Assembly: GCA_018882885.1 (NCBI GenBank)
Contig: VERG01000006.1
Span: forward strand, 1-64,000
Length of the DNA stretch: 64,000 nucleotides
Source of the DNA: Candidatus Nanopelagicaceae bacterium
GTDB taxonomy: Bacteria; Actinomycetota; Actinomycetes; Nanopelagicales; Nanopelagicaceae
Reading direction: 5' to 3'
Positions within the stretch are counted from its first letter, which is position 1. Each line of letters begins with the position of its first letter. Under the pieces are notes generated by a model. It was not told where the DNA came from. It made no database searches and worked only from the letters and a program-made list of their open reading frames with translations. The position numbers and the translations under genes were made by a program. Positions 56,164 to 64,000 of this stretch are shown here, in pieces.

Positions 56164-58854
56164 GTGTCCGGGCTAGATAAATCTCAAGATAACGCCTCTT
56201 TACGCAGCGACGTTAGAAGATTAGGCGAACTACTTGGTCAATCCTTGGCCCGCCAAGATGGTGAGGCGCTCCTTAATCTAGTTGAGCTAGTTCGAAAATC
56301 AGTGCGTGAAGGCAATGGCGAAGACTTATTGAAATCTATCTCTACTGCAGATTCCGTCAAGCTAGTACGTGCCTTCAATGTTTACTTCAATCTGGCAAAT
56401 GTTGCCGAACAGGTACATCGCTCTAGGGTTTTAGCTGATGAGCGCAGCAATGGTGGCTCATGGTTATCGCGCGCCGTTGATCATATTTTGGAGGCCAAGA
56501 AATCTGGTCATGATTTTTCTGATGAGCAGTTGCGCAATTGGTTGGAAGATTTTCAGGTCCGCCCCGTCTTTACCGCGCACCCGACAGAGGCGGCCCGTAG
56601 ATCTGTATTAAGCAAACTTTCCACTATTTCAGAGTTATTAGATCAAACTGAATCGCCCGCCCAAGAAAGAAGATTGGCAGAGGCGGTTGATTTGTTGTGG
56701 CAAACTGATGAGCTGCGCTTGGGTAGGCCAGAGCCATTAGATGAAGCGATCAATGCCCTTTATTACTTGGATGATTTGTTCCGCTTAACTATTCCTGAAG
56801 TACTGGATGATTTTGCTCGCGAGTTGAAACGTCTCGGAATTAAGCTGCCTCCAACAGCGACGCCATTTACCTTTGGTTCTTGGATTGGCGGCGATCGTGA
56901 TGGCAATCCAAACATAACCCCAGAAATAACAAAGCAGGCCATTGTTTTGCAGATGGGTCACGCCATCAGAGTTACTCTTGAAGCTCTCGACGAACTTCGT
57001 CAGGCGCTCTCAATTTCTACTAAGTTAGCTGGAACTTCACAACCCTTGTTGGATTCAGTTCAACAGGATTTGCAGCGTCTGCCTGAGATTGAACCAAGAT
57101 TTAAACGGATCAATGTTGAGGAGCCGTATCGTTTAAAGGCCACAGCAATTCGTCATCGCTTACTTCTTACCCGTGAGCGACATAGCAAGGGCGCAGCGCA
57201 CGAGCCAGGTCGAGATTATGCAAATACCCAAGAGTTAATTGATGACTTGATGTTGATGTACAACTCACTGCTTGCCAATAGAGGCGAGTTAATAGCGCAA
57301 GGATTATTAGAGCGAACCATCAGAACCATTGCAGCTTTCGGCTTAACCCACGCCACCATGGATGTAAGAGAGCATTCTGGAGCCCACCAGCGTGCTATCG
57401 CCGCCCTATACCCAAGTAGTGATTATGTAACTTTAGATTCAAAGGGAAAGTGCGAATTCTTAACTAAGCAATTGACGGCACAGGTAGTAAATAGTTCATC
57501 ACTAGATGAGCAGGATGCAAAGACTTTGCGCACCTTTACCGCGATTAAAGAGTTACAAGATAACTTTGATCCTTCCGTAGTTGAAACTTACATAGTTTCG
57601 ATGACTAAGGGGCCCGAGGATGTATTGGCTGCAGCTGTATTGGCGAAACAAAGTGGTTTGATTGAATTAGAAAAGTCAGTCGCTCGAGTAGATGTAGCGC
57701 CTCTGCTAGAAACAGTTGCCGAGTTGCGCGCTGCTGGAGAAATACTGGAAACGCTTTTATCAAACCAGACTTATCGCAAAATTGTTGAATTGCGCGGCAA
57801 TATTCAAGAGGTGATGTTGGGCTACTCAGATTCAAATAAGGATGCTGGTATTGCGACTAGCCAATGGGAGATTCACCAAGCACAACGAAAGCTCCGCGAT
57901 GTAGCACGTAAATATGGAATTAAGTTAAGACTTTTCCATGGCCGTGGTGGTTCAGTCGGACGAGGTGGTGGGCCTACTTATGATGCGATTATCGCGCTGC
58001 CTTGGGGAACCCTTGATGGTCAGATAAAGATGACAGAACAGGGCGAGGTAATTTCAGATAAGTATGCGCTGCCTTCATTGGCAAGAGAAAACGTCGAACT
58101 CACCCTGGCTGCAGCATTGGAAGCTACGGTTCTAAACCGAGCTGCCCGTCAATCCCCCGAAGATTTAATTAATTGGAACACCGCTATGAGTGCGATAAGC
58201 GATGCTTCATTCGCTTCATATCGTTCTTTGGTTGAACACCCAGATTTACCAGCATATTTCTATCAATCAACACCGGTTGAACAACTAGGAAATCTATTCC
58301 TGGGCTCTCGTCCATCAAGACGTCCTGACGCCAGCGCTGATCTATCTTCTTTGCGCGCCATTCCTTGGGTATTTGGTTGGACCCAATCTCGACAGATTGT
58401 GCCGGGTTGGTTTGGGGTTGGCAGTGGTTTGAAAGCTGCTCGCGAATCTGGTCATGAACAAACCATGCAAACCATGCTGCGTGATTGGCACTTCTTCCGC
58501 ACCTTCATCAGCAATGTGGAGATGACACTTGCCAAAACAGATTTGGTGATGGCTCGAAAATATGTCACCGCATTGGTTGAACCGGGTCTGCATCACTTCC
58601 TTGATGCTATCCAGTCGGAGTTTGATTTAACTGTAAAAGAAATTTTATTGCTGACCAAGAAGAAGGAGATTCTTGGTGATCAAGAAATTTTGGCCCGTAC
58701 CCTGCAGATTCGCGATGCATATTTGGCGCCGCTTCACTTACTACAGATTTCACTTTTGAAGAAGGTAAGGGAAGAAAACGCGGATCCTTTAATTACCCGG
58801 GCGCTTTTGCTGACAATTAATGGTGTGGCTGCTGGCCTTCGCAATACCGGTTGA
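56164..58854 (+). CDS. ppc: Phosphoenolpyruvate carboxylase
   Basis: An 896-residue anaplerotic enzyme making oxaloacetate from PEP and bicarbonate. FTAHPTEAARRS, GSWIGGDRDGNPNIT, MLGYSDSNKDAG, FHGRGGSVGRGGGPTYDAI and the C-terminal LRNTG are all intact. GTG start with no ribosome binding site, so perhaps leaderless. The stop codon directly abuts the pth stop on the other strand, with no spacer. Confidence 0.97.
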   Translation: MSGLDKSQDNASLRSDVRRLGELLGQSLARQDGEALLNLVELVRKSVREGNGEDLLKSISTADSVKLVRAFNVYFNLANVAEQVHRSRVLADERSNGGSWLSRAVDHILEAKKSGHDFSDEQLRNWLEDFQVRPVFTAHPTEAARRSVLSKLSTISELLDQTESPAQERRLAEAVDLLWQTDELRLGRPEPLDEAINALYYLDDLFRLTIPEVLDDFARELKRLGIKLPPTATPFTFGSWIGGDRDGNPNITPEITKQAIVLQMGHAIRVTLEALDELRQALSISTKLAGTSQPLLDSVQQDLQRLPEIEPRFKRINVEEPYRLKATAIRHRLLLTRERHSKGAAHEPGRDYANTQELIDDLMLMYNSLLANRGELIAQGLLERTIRTIAAFGLTHATMDVREHSGAHQRAIAALYPSSDYVTLDSKGKCEFLTKQLTAQVVNSSSLDEQDAKTLRTFTAIKELQDNFDPSVVETYIVSMTKGPEDVLAAAVLAKQSGLIELEKSVARVDVAPLLETVAELRAAGEILETLLSNQTYRKIVELRGNIQEVMLGYSDSNKDAGIATSQWEIHQAQRKLRDVARKYGIKLRLFHGRGGSVGRGGGPTYDAIIALPWGTLDGQIKMTEQGEVISDKYALPSLARENVELTLAAALEATVLNRAARQSPEDLINWNTAMSAISDASFASYRSLVEHPDLPAYFYQSTPVEQLGNLFLGSRPSRRPDASADLSSLRAIPWVFGWTQSRQIVPGWFGVGSGLKAARESGHEQTMQTMLRDWHFFRTFISNVEMTLAKTDLVMARKYVTALVEPGLHHFLDAIQSEFDLTVKEILLLTKKKEILGDQEILARTLQIRDAYLAPLHLLQISLLKKVREENADPLITRALLLTINGVAAGLRNTG

Positions 58855-59472
58855 TTACGAGTTAAAGTTTTGCTGAGTTTTCTCTAAACCGTACTGCACT
58901 AAAGATTCAACTGCCTGACCACCAGTAATAAGAAACTCATCAATACTCTTTTTCTCGGTGCTCGAGAAAGATTTCAAAACAAAATCGGCAGGATTCTGTT
59001 GTCCAGGAGGTCTGCCAATTCCTAATCTCAAACGAAAGTATTCAGCTGTACCCAAAGCAGAGGTGATGCTCTTTAGGCCGTTGTGGCCATTATCGCCACC
59101 ACCAAATTTCACTCTAATCGCCTGATAGGCAATATCGAGCTCATCATGAGCGATGATTATGTGATCACCTTTTATCTTGTAGAAATCAGCTAGAGCCTTG
59201 GTTGGACCACCGGAATCATTCATGTAACAGCGCAAAGTTGCCACAACAAGCGCAGGAGCATCTGCGCCAAAACCTAATTTGAATTCAGCGACATTGGCCC
59301 GCGCTTTGTGAGATGAGAACTTAACTCCAGCGGTGGTGGCCATTTGATTAACCACCATGGCACCGATGTTATGGCGGGTCTTTTCATACTCAGGCCCTGG
59401 ATTGCCCAAGCCAACAATCAACCAACGGTTAGTTGATTGATTGTCAGAACCTGAAGATTTACGGCCAAACAT
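58855..59472 (-). CDS. pth: Peptidyl-tRNA hydrolase
   Basis: A 205-residue enzyme recycling peptidyl-tRNA. After a 14-residue polar extension come LIVGLGNPGPEYEKTRHNIG (catalytic His34), CYMNDSGG, AHDELDI and GGGDNGHNGLKSI. Length is normal. Downstream of rplY by 35 bases, the usual actinobacterial order. Confidence 0.96.
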   Translation of the reverse strand: MFGRKSSGSDNQSTNRWLIVGLGNPGPEYEKTRHNIGAMVVNQMATTAGVKFSSHKARANVAEFKLGFGADAPALVVATLRCYMNDSGGPTKALADFYKIKGDHIIIAHDELDIAYQAIRVKFGGGDNGHNGLKSITSALGTAEYFRLRLGIGRPPGQQNPADFVLKSFSSTEKKSIDEFLITGGQAVESLVQYGLEKTQQNFNS

Positions 59473-59507
59473 AGAGAAAGGCTAGCCGTAAAGGGTTAAG
59501 AAAAGAG

Positions 59508-60143
59508 TTAGCTGGACTTTGCCTCAGCAGCACCTTCAGCTGGTGCAGCAGCGGCCGCTGCAGCTTCACCTTCAGCAGATGCAGCAACTGGAGCAACCTC
59601 TTCAGCTGTGGAGCGAACAGATAGGTGAACTACAACCATCTTTGGATCGCTCTTAAGTACAACGCCGGCTGGAAGAACGACATCTGCAGCGGTCTTTGAT
59701 TCACCTGCAGGTAGACCTTCGATATCAAGATCAAGAGAGGTTGGGATAGCAGTTACATCTGCTTCAACCTCAATAGTGTTGTGGACGTGCTCCAAAATAC
59801 CTTCTGGATCATGCTTACCGTGTGCGTGAACTGGAACGTTAACAACAACGCGCTCACCGCGGCGCACGATGATTAAATCAATGTGCTCAAGAGTTCCCTT
59901 GAGTGGATTTCTAACAATTGACTTTGGAAGAACTAGCTCTTGCTTCTCACCAAGTTCGATGTTGAGCAAAACGTTTGAGGTCTTGATTGCCACGCCAACT
60001 TCACGGGCAGGAAGTGAGATGTGGGTCGGCTTCTCGCCATGACCATAAATTACCGCCGGCACATTGCCATCGCGACGGATTCTGCGTGATGCGCCTTTTC
60101 CGAATTCATTACGGATTGCGCCCTTGATTGATACCTCAGCCAT
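59508..60143 (-). CDS. rplY: 50S ribosomal protein bL25 (Ctc/TL5 form)
   Basis: A 211-residue CTC-type bL25 binding 5S rRNA. The N-terminal L25 domain (RNEFGKGASRRIRRDGNVPAVIYGHGEKP) is followed by the TL5 beta domain and an Ala/Glu-rich disordered tail (residues about 180-211). ATG 60143. Upstream of pth. Confidence 0.96.
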   Translation of the reverse strand: MAEVSIKGAIRNEFGKGASRRIRRDGNVPAVIYGHGEKPTHISLPAREVGVAIKTSNVLLNIELGEKQELVLPKSIVRNPLKGTLEHIDLIIVRRGERVVVNVPVHAHGKHDPEGILEHVHNTIEVEADVTAIPTSLDLDIEGLPAGESKTAADVVLPAGVVLKSDPKMVVVHLSVRSTAEEVAPVAASAEGEAAAAAAAPAEGAAEAKSS

Positions 60144-60214
60144 TGTTAAGCCTTTCGTCGATAACGGGGTTTACCCCTCGCCTTAAGTGAGCTGAAGGTT
60201 ACCTAAACTCCCAG

Positions 60215-61567
60215 TTATCGCCAAATTCGCTTACGTAATACCAGTACCGCCAGCAAAACGACGGTCACGGTCACCAGTATCGGCAGGGCAGACCAAGGTG
60301 ATTTTCCGCGTTCTGGTAGATCGGGATCAATAGCACCGGCGCTGCGCGGTAACTCAATGGTAGCTACTACACCGGCGTGATCAGATGGAAAACAAAGCTC
60401 AGTGCCACAACTCCAAACCCCGCTGCCATCGGGATAAACATTGCCAATAATTTTAGAACTTACTGTCGCGTAAACATTTTTGGTAAATATGTAATCTAAA
60501 CGATCGGTAAATCCATATTGATTTCCAAATTTGTAGGCAAACTTTTCCCGTTTTTTATCTGGGCCATTAAGTAATGCTCCCGCTCCCCATGTGTAGTAAC
60601 GAGGGTTGCTCGCATCTGGTGAAGCATTTTCAAACCCGGCCTCAACCATCGTGCTGTAAGCGTTGCACTTGGCTCCACCAGGAGTAGGGCAGGTATCACT
60701 AACAATCGGTTGCTCTCCTGGATTTGGTTCCTTAGAGGTGCGTGGATCCCTTGGATCGGCGTTGAAATCCCCCAGCACAATCACCGGCATCTTGGCATCT
60801 TTTAAATCCGCCACTAATTGTTGGGCTTGCAGTGCAGAGTTTGGAACTTTGTTTTCATCCCAAATCGATTCCAAATGTGTAGTGATGACTCGAACCACCG
60901 AGTCGCGTACTTTGAAATCCACCCAGGTATAACCGCGATAAATTGTCATCAATACCGGAACGATTGAGTAAGTAGCGTCATATTCAGAGTTTCCAACTTG
61001 AATGATTTGTTGCTTAACATCATCACGCACTAATAACGCATCTCCGATTGTGAAGCCGCAGGCCGCATTATCCTGATTAAAGATGGGCTGGAAAACCTCG
61101 GCATCTTTTACCTTAGTTAGGAATGGAATGGGAGCAATTTTGTATCCCGGGTTGAATGCTTCTTGACCGTTGGCCGTTGCCAACGAATAACCAACTCCAG
61201 ATTGCTTGGTAGCGGCAACAAACTCATCAAGAAAATTAAATACCTCAACCTGATCACTAAATGGATCTTTTTTGCAGTACCAGATTGTGGCCTCCTGGAT
61301 ACCGATGATTTCGGGGCGATCTTGGAGCGCCTCACGTGCCAACTTAGGTGCCCGGAGCGCAAAGTTGGTCTGTTTCATCTGATCCCACATAAATTGAGCA
61401 GCAGCAGGAAGATTAGGAATCTTCTCTAAGGCAACGCCAACATCGGCGCCAAGATATAGATTGCGGGACATAACTGTAATTCGGTATGGCTCTTCCGCAC
61501 TTGCCGGAATTACCGGTATAAAAGTTAACGCACAAAAAAGTGCGAAAAGTTTTTTAAGAGTGGCCAT
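60215..61567 (-). CDS. Surface-anchored endonuclease/exonuclease/phosphatase family protein
   Basis: A 450-residue secreted EEP-fold hydrolase. An N-terminal signal peptide (LKKLFALFCALTFIPVIPASA) precedes the catalytic domain: MSRNLYLGAD, GIQEAT, TTHLESIW, GDFNADPRD and the final SDHAG. The C-terminus has LPERG, a membrane segment (ALPILVTVTVVLLAVLVL) and RKRIWR, an arrangement like a sortase signal. It could be a nuclease or phospholipase scavenging phosphate. Its start overlaps the prs end by 14 bases. Confidence 0.85.
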   Translation of the reverse strand: MATLKKLFALFCALTFIPVIPASAEEPYRITVMSRNLYLGADVGVALEKIPNLPAAAQFMWDQMKQTNFALRAPKLAREALQDRPEIIGIQEATIWYCKKDPFSDQVEVFNFLDEFVAATKQSGVGYSLATANGQEAFNPGYKIAPIPFLTKVKDAEVFQPIFNQDNAACGFTIGDALLVRDDVKQQIIQVGNSEYDATYSIVPVLMTIYRGYTWVDFKVRDSVVRVITTHLESIWDENKVPNSALQAQQLVADLKDAKMPVIVLGDFNADPRDPRTSKEPNPGEQPIVSDTCPTPGGAKCNAYSTMVEAGFENASPDASNPRYYTWGAGALLNGPDKKREKFAYKFGNQYGFTDRLDYIFTKNVYATVSSKIIGNVYPDGSGVWSCGTELCFPSDHAGVVATIELPRSAGAIDPDLPERGKSPWSALPILVTVTVVLLAVLVLRKRIWR

Positions 61568-62537
61568 CAAAAAGGCTGGTTACTGACCCGTCCTCAAATA
61601 CCTCTCGAATTGCTCTAGCCAACAATGGCGCAATTGAAAGAACTGTGAGATTTGGGAATCGGCTCTCTTCTGGAATTGGCAAAGTATTTGCGACAACTAC
61701 CTCGCTAACTTTTGAGTTACGTAGTCGATCAGCCGCTGGGCCTGAGAAGACGGCGTGGGTGGCCGCGATGATTACCTCTTTAGCGCCAGCCTCATAAAGC
61801 GCATCAACCGCCTTGGTAATTGTTCCAGCGGTATCGATCATGTCATCAATCACCACACAGGTCTGACCTTCTACCTCACCAACTACTCGGCCAGTAACAG
61901 CCTCATTTGGAATTCGCGGATCGCGGGTTTTATGAATGAATGCGATTTGAGTTCCACCCAAAAGATCACTCCAGCGCTCGGCAACTCGAACTCTTCCAGA
62001 GTCAGGTGAAACAATTGTTAAACGAGAGCGATCAACTTTGGAGCCAACGTAATTTGCAAGAAGCGGTAGCGCAAATAAGTGATCAACCGGTCCATCAAAA
62101 AATCCTTGAATCTGCGAGGTATGCAAATCGACCGTCATCAATCGATCTGCACCTGCGGTCTTGAATAAATCCGCCATCAACCGTGCAGAGATTGGTTCGC
62201 GACCGCGGTGCTTCTTATCCTGACGGGCATAGCCATAAAAAGGAGCAATGACGGTGATTCGCTTGGCAGAGGCGCGCTTGAGAGCATCAACCATGATGAG
62301 CTGCTCCATGATTTGTTTATTTACCGGAGCGCTATGACTTTGAATTACGAAAGCATCACAACCTCTAACGCTCTCCTCAAAACGCACAAATATTTCACCG
62401 TTGGCAAAGTCATAAGCAGAGGTTGGGGTAATTGGCACACCAAGTTCTGCTGCTACCTCTTCAGCAAGCTCTGGGTATCCGCGTCCGGTAAAAATCCGGA
62501 GTCGCTTTTCGGAACTGAGACGTAGTTCGGTGCTCAT
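61554..62537 (-). CDS. prs: Ribose-phosphate pyrophosphokinase
   Basis: A 327-residue class I PRPP synthetase. Catalytic and substrate motifs: FVIQSHSAPVN, YGYARQDKKHRGREPIS, VDLHTSQIQGFF, SPDSGRVRVAERWSD and the PRPP loop CVVIDDMIDTAGTI. It supplies PRPP for nucleotides, His and Trp. ATG 62537 overlaps the glmU stop (ATGA), the usual actinobacterial glmU-prs pair. Confidence 0.97.
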   Translation of the reverse strand: MSTELRLSSEKRLRIFTGRGYPELAEEVAAELGVPITPTSAYDFANGEIFVRFEESVRGCDAFVIQSHSAPVNKQIMEQLIMVDALKRASAKRITVIAPFYGYARQDKKHRGREPISARLMADLFKTAGADRLMTVDLHTSQIQGFFDGPVDHLFALPLLANYVGSKVDRSRLTIVSPDSGRVRVAERWSDLLGGTQIAFIHKTRDPRIPNEAVTGRVVGEVEGQTCVVIDDMIDTAGTITKAVDALYEAGAKEVIIAATHAVFSGPAADRLRNSKVSEVVVANTLPIPEESRFPNLTVLSIAPLLARAIREVFEDGSVTSLFDGHS

Positions 62538-63955
62538 TTCTCCCCTTCTTTTTTGGCTGCTGCCTCTGCGGATTTGGTGCCCTTACGTTTCTTCAATACC
62601 CAACCAAGAATATTGCTTTGCTTTGCCCGAGCGATACCAAGCGCGCCAGCCGGAACATTCTCTGTGATTACAGAGCCAGCTGCTGTGTAAGCACCGTCTC
62701 CAATCGTGACCGGCGCGACCAACATTGAGTCGCTGCCAATTCGAACATGATCTCCAATAACGGTCTTGTGCTTATCGACCCCGTCATAGTTAACAAAAAC
62801 GGTGGCCGCTCCAATATTGGTTTCGCTGCCGATAGTCGCATCTCCGACATAGGAGAGATGAGGAACCTTTGATCCACTTCCAACTAATGAGTTTTTGATT
62901 TCAACAAATGAGCCAACTCTGACCTGATCTGAAAGCACGGTACCGCTGCGTAAATGGGTATAGGGACCAACCTGTGCCGCCTTGCCGATTACCGCCTCTT
63001 GGCAGTGTGATTCAAATACCTTTGCCTCAGCTCCAACATTGGAATCAACCAAAGTAGTGCGTGGTCCAATTACAGCGGATTTTCCAATCTTGGTGTTGCC
63101 TTTGATTGCGCTGCCCGGTTCGATGTGAACATCAACCTCAATCTCCGCGGTTACATCAATCCAGGTGCTCATTTGATCAACAATTGTTACGCCACTTTTC
63201 ATTAAGGCTTCACAAATGCGGGCATTCATCAAAAATCCGCAGGTTGCTAACTGCTCTCGATCATTAACTCCGAAAACTTCGGTGTAATCCTCGGTTAGGA
63301 AAGCTGATACCAATTTGCCCTCAGATTTGAGAATTGCTATTACATCAGTTAAATACTCTTCTTTTTGCGCGTTGTTAACGGTTAGTTTACTTAAAGCTGC
63401 GATCAGATCTGGGGCGGAAAAAACATAAACCCCTGAGTTAATCTCAAGGGTTTGCTTTTGCTGCTCTGAAGCATCTTTCTCTTCAACAATCTGCGCCAGA
63501 TTATTGCTGGCATCTCTAATGATTCGCCCATATCCAGATGGATCTAACATCTCAGCGGTCAACACTGTGGCGCTAGCACCAGAGGATTGATGAGCAGTAA
63601 TTAAATTAAGCAAAGTTTGGCCGGTAAGTAATGGTGTATCTCCGGCGCAAACGAGCACCGCACCGGTTCCGGAAAAATCTTGTAGCGCCAACTTAGTAGC
63701 GTGGCCAGTTCCACCCCGAACCTCTTGTAAAACAGTTTTTGAGTTTGGTGAAATCTGAGCGAGATGATTTGTTACCTCATCTTTCGCAGCACCAACAACG
63801 ACCCGAATTTCTTTTGCTTCTAGCGGAGATAAGGCATGTAGAACATGTCCGAGTAATGAGCGACCTGCGATTTCATGAAGGACTTTGGCCCGAGAAGATT
63901 TCATCCGGGTGCCCTCGCCGGCTGCGAGAACGATGGCAAGATCCAGTTTGCTCAA
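62534..63955 (-). CDS. glmU: Bifunctional UDP-GlcNAc pyrophosphorylase/GlcN-1-P acetyltransferase
   Basis: A 473-residue bifunctional enzyme making UDP-GlcNAc for peptidoglycan. The N-terminal pyrophosphorylase has VLAAGEGTRMKS, GGTGHATKLA and VCAGDTPLLT; the C-terminal left-handed beta-helix has hexapeptide repeats and FVEIKNSLVGSGSKVPHLSYVGD. The short basic tail (KKRKGTKSAEAA) is dispensable in relatives. TTG start 63955; a GGAGG lies about a dozen bases upstream. Only 45 bases follow to the window end, without a feature. Confidence 0.96.
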   Translation of the reverse strand: MSKLDLAIVLAAGEGTRMKSSRAKVLHEIAGRSLLGHVLHALSPLEAKEIRVVVGAAKDEVTNHLAQISPNSKTVLQEVRGGTGHATKLALQDFSGTGAVLVCAGDTPLLTGQTLLNLITAHQSSGASATVLTAEMLDPSGYGRIIRDASNNLAQIVEEKDASEQQKQTLEINSGVYVFSAPDLIAALSKLTVNNAQKEEYLTDVIAILKSEGKLVSAFLTEDYTEVFGVNDREQLATCGFLMNARICEALMKSGVTIVDQMSTWIDVTAEIEVDVHIEPGSAIKGNTKIGKSAVIGPRTTLVDSNVGAEAKVFESHCQEAVIGKAAQVGPYTHLRSGTVLSDQVRVGSFVEIKNSLVGSGSKVPHLSYVGDATIGSETNIGAATVFVNYDGVDKHKTVIGDHVRIGSDSMLVAPVTIGDGAYTAAGSVITENVPAGALGIARAKQSNILGWVLKKRKGTKSAEAAAKKEGEK

Positions 63956-64000
63956 CTTCCCGCCTTTCCTCCCTCGTAAGCCGAACTCTAGTTAAGTGGC

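Overview
The window reads as a contiguous, very compact chromosome segment from a small-genome, low-to-moderate GC actinobacterium. The gene set is diagnostic for Actinobacteria: fused E2/E1 2-oxoglutarate dehydrogenase (Kgd type), nickel superoxide dismutase with its protease, SigR/RsrA, WhiB7, UPF0182, the UvrD2-NudC cluster, DUF501, DUF4307, DUF3817 and DUF6542. The AT-leaning codon use, many 4-bp ATGA/GTGA overlaps and convergent genes whose stop codons touch or overlap suggest a streamlined lineage such as the freshwater acI/Nanopelagicales group. That placement is an inference; no rRNA gene is present to confirm it.

Layout. 1-4.5 kb: kgd, then divergent sodX/sodN. 4.5-13 kb: thioesterase, rsrA, sigR behind a SigR-type promoter, SRAP protease, then aroA-rsgA-hisN-copA-terC ending in a terminator. 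13.1-26.9 kb: initiator tRNA-fMet, UPF0182 protein, PDZ/Lon protease, DUF2342 protein, YgjP-type peptidase, DUF5679 zinc ribbon, an orphan RRE/E1-like protein, an ABC1 kinase, two tandem palindromes, whiB7 with an attenuator leader, uvrD2, nudC and an EEP hydrolase. 26.9-36.7 kb: a phage-like single-strand annealing gene pair, typA, ychF, rmuC, DUF6542, ispH, xseA-xseB and class I fumarase. 36.7-47.3 kb: transglycosylase-like protein, PIN-PhoH, isoprenyl transferase, DUF3817, SURF1, DUF4307, greA, a DrrAB-type ABC exporter, two MFS transporters and a Bax inhibitor-1 protein. 47.3-64 kb: an odd short tRNA with a UAA anticodon, udgB, ppx, DUF501, ftsB, eno, mazG, a SurA-like lipoprotein, mfd, ppc, pth, rplY, a surface EEP hydrolase, prs and glmU. 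From memory, several blocks keep the gene order of mycobacterial chromosomes (sigH-aroA, Rv3193c-Rv3199c, greA-ispH and pth-ppx regions), so most of the window is ancestral actinobacterial core.

How the genes work together. Central carbon: Kgd, fumarase, PEP carboxylase and enolase feed or run the TCA cycle. Oxidative and antibiotic stress: NiSOD, SigR/RsrA and WhiB7. Genome maintenance: SRAP, UvrD2, NudC, MazG, UdgB, Mfd, exonuclease VII and RmuC. Envelope: GlmU, the isoprenyl transferase, the transglycosylase-like protein and IspH. Translation: RsgA, TypA, YchF, Pth and bL25.

The least ordinary parts are the intergenic structures. Two 74-76 nt palindromes with compensating arm changes fill the gap between the ABC1 kinase gene and whiB7. 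The whiB7 leader holds a 47-codon ORF followed by an intrinsic terminator. A class I-shaped tRNA with a UAA anticodon overlaps the end of udgB. A phage-type annealing protein pair sits alone in the chromosome. No CRISPR array, insertion sequence, integrase or replication origin was seen.
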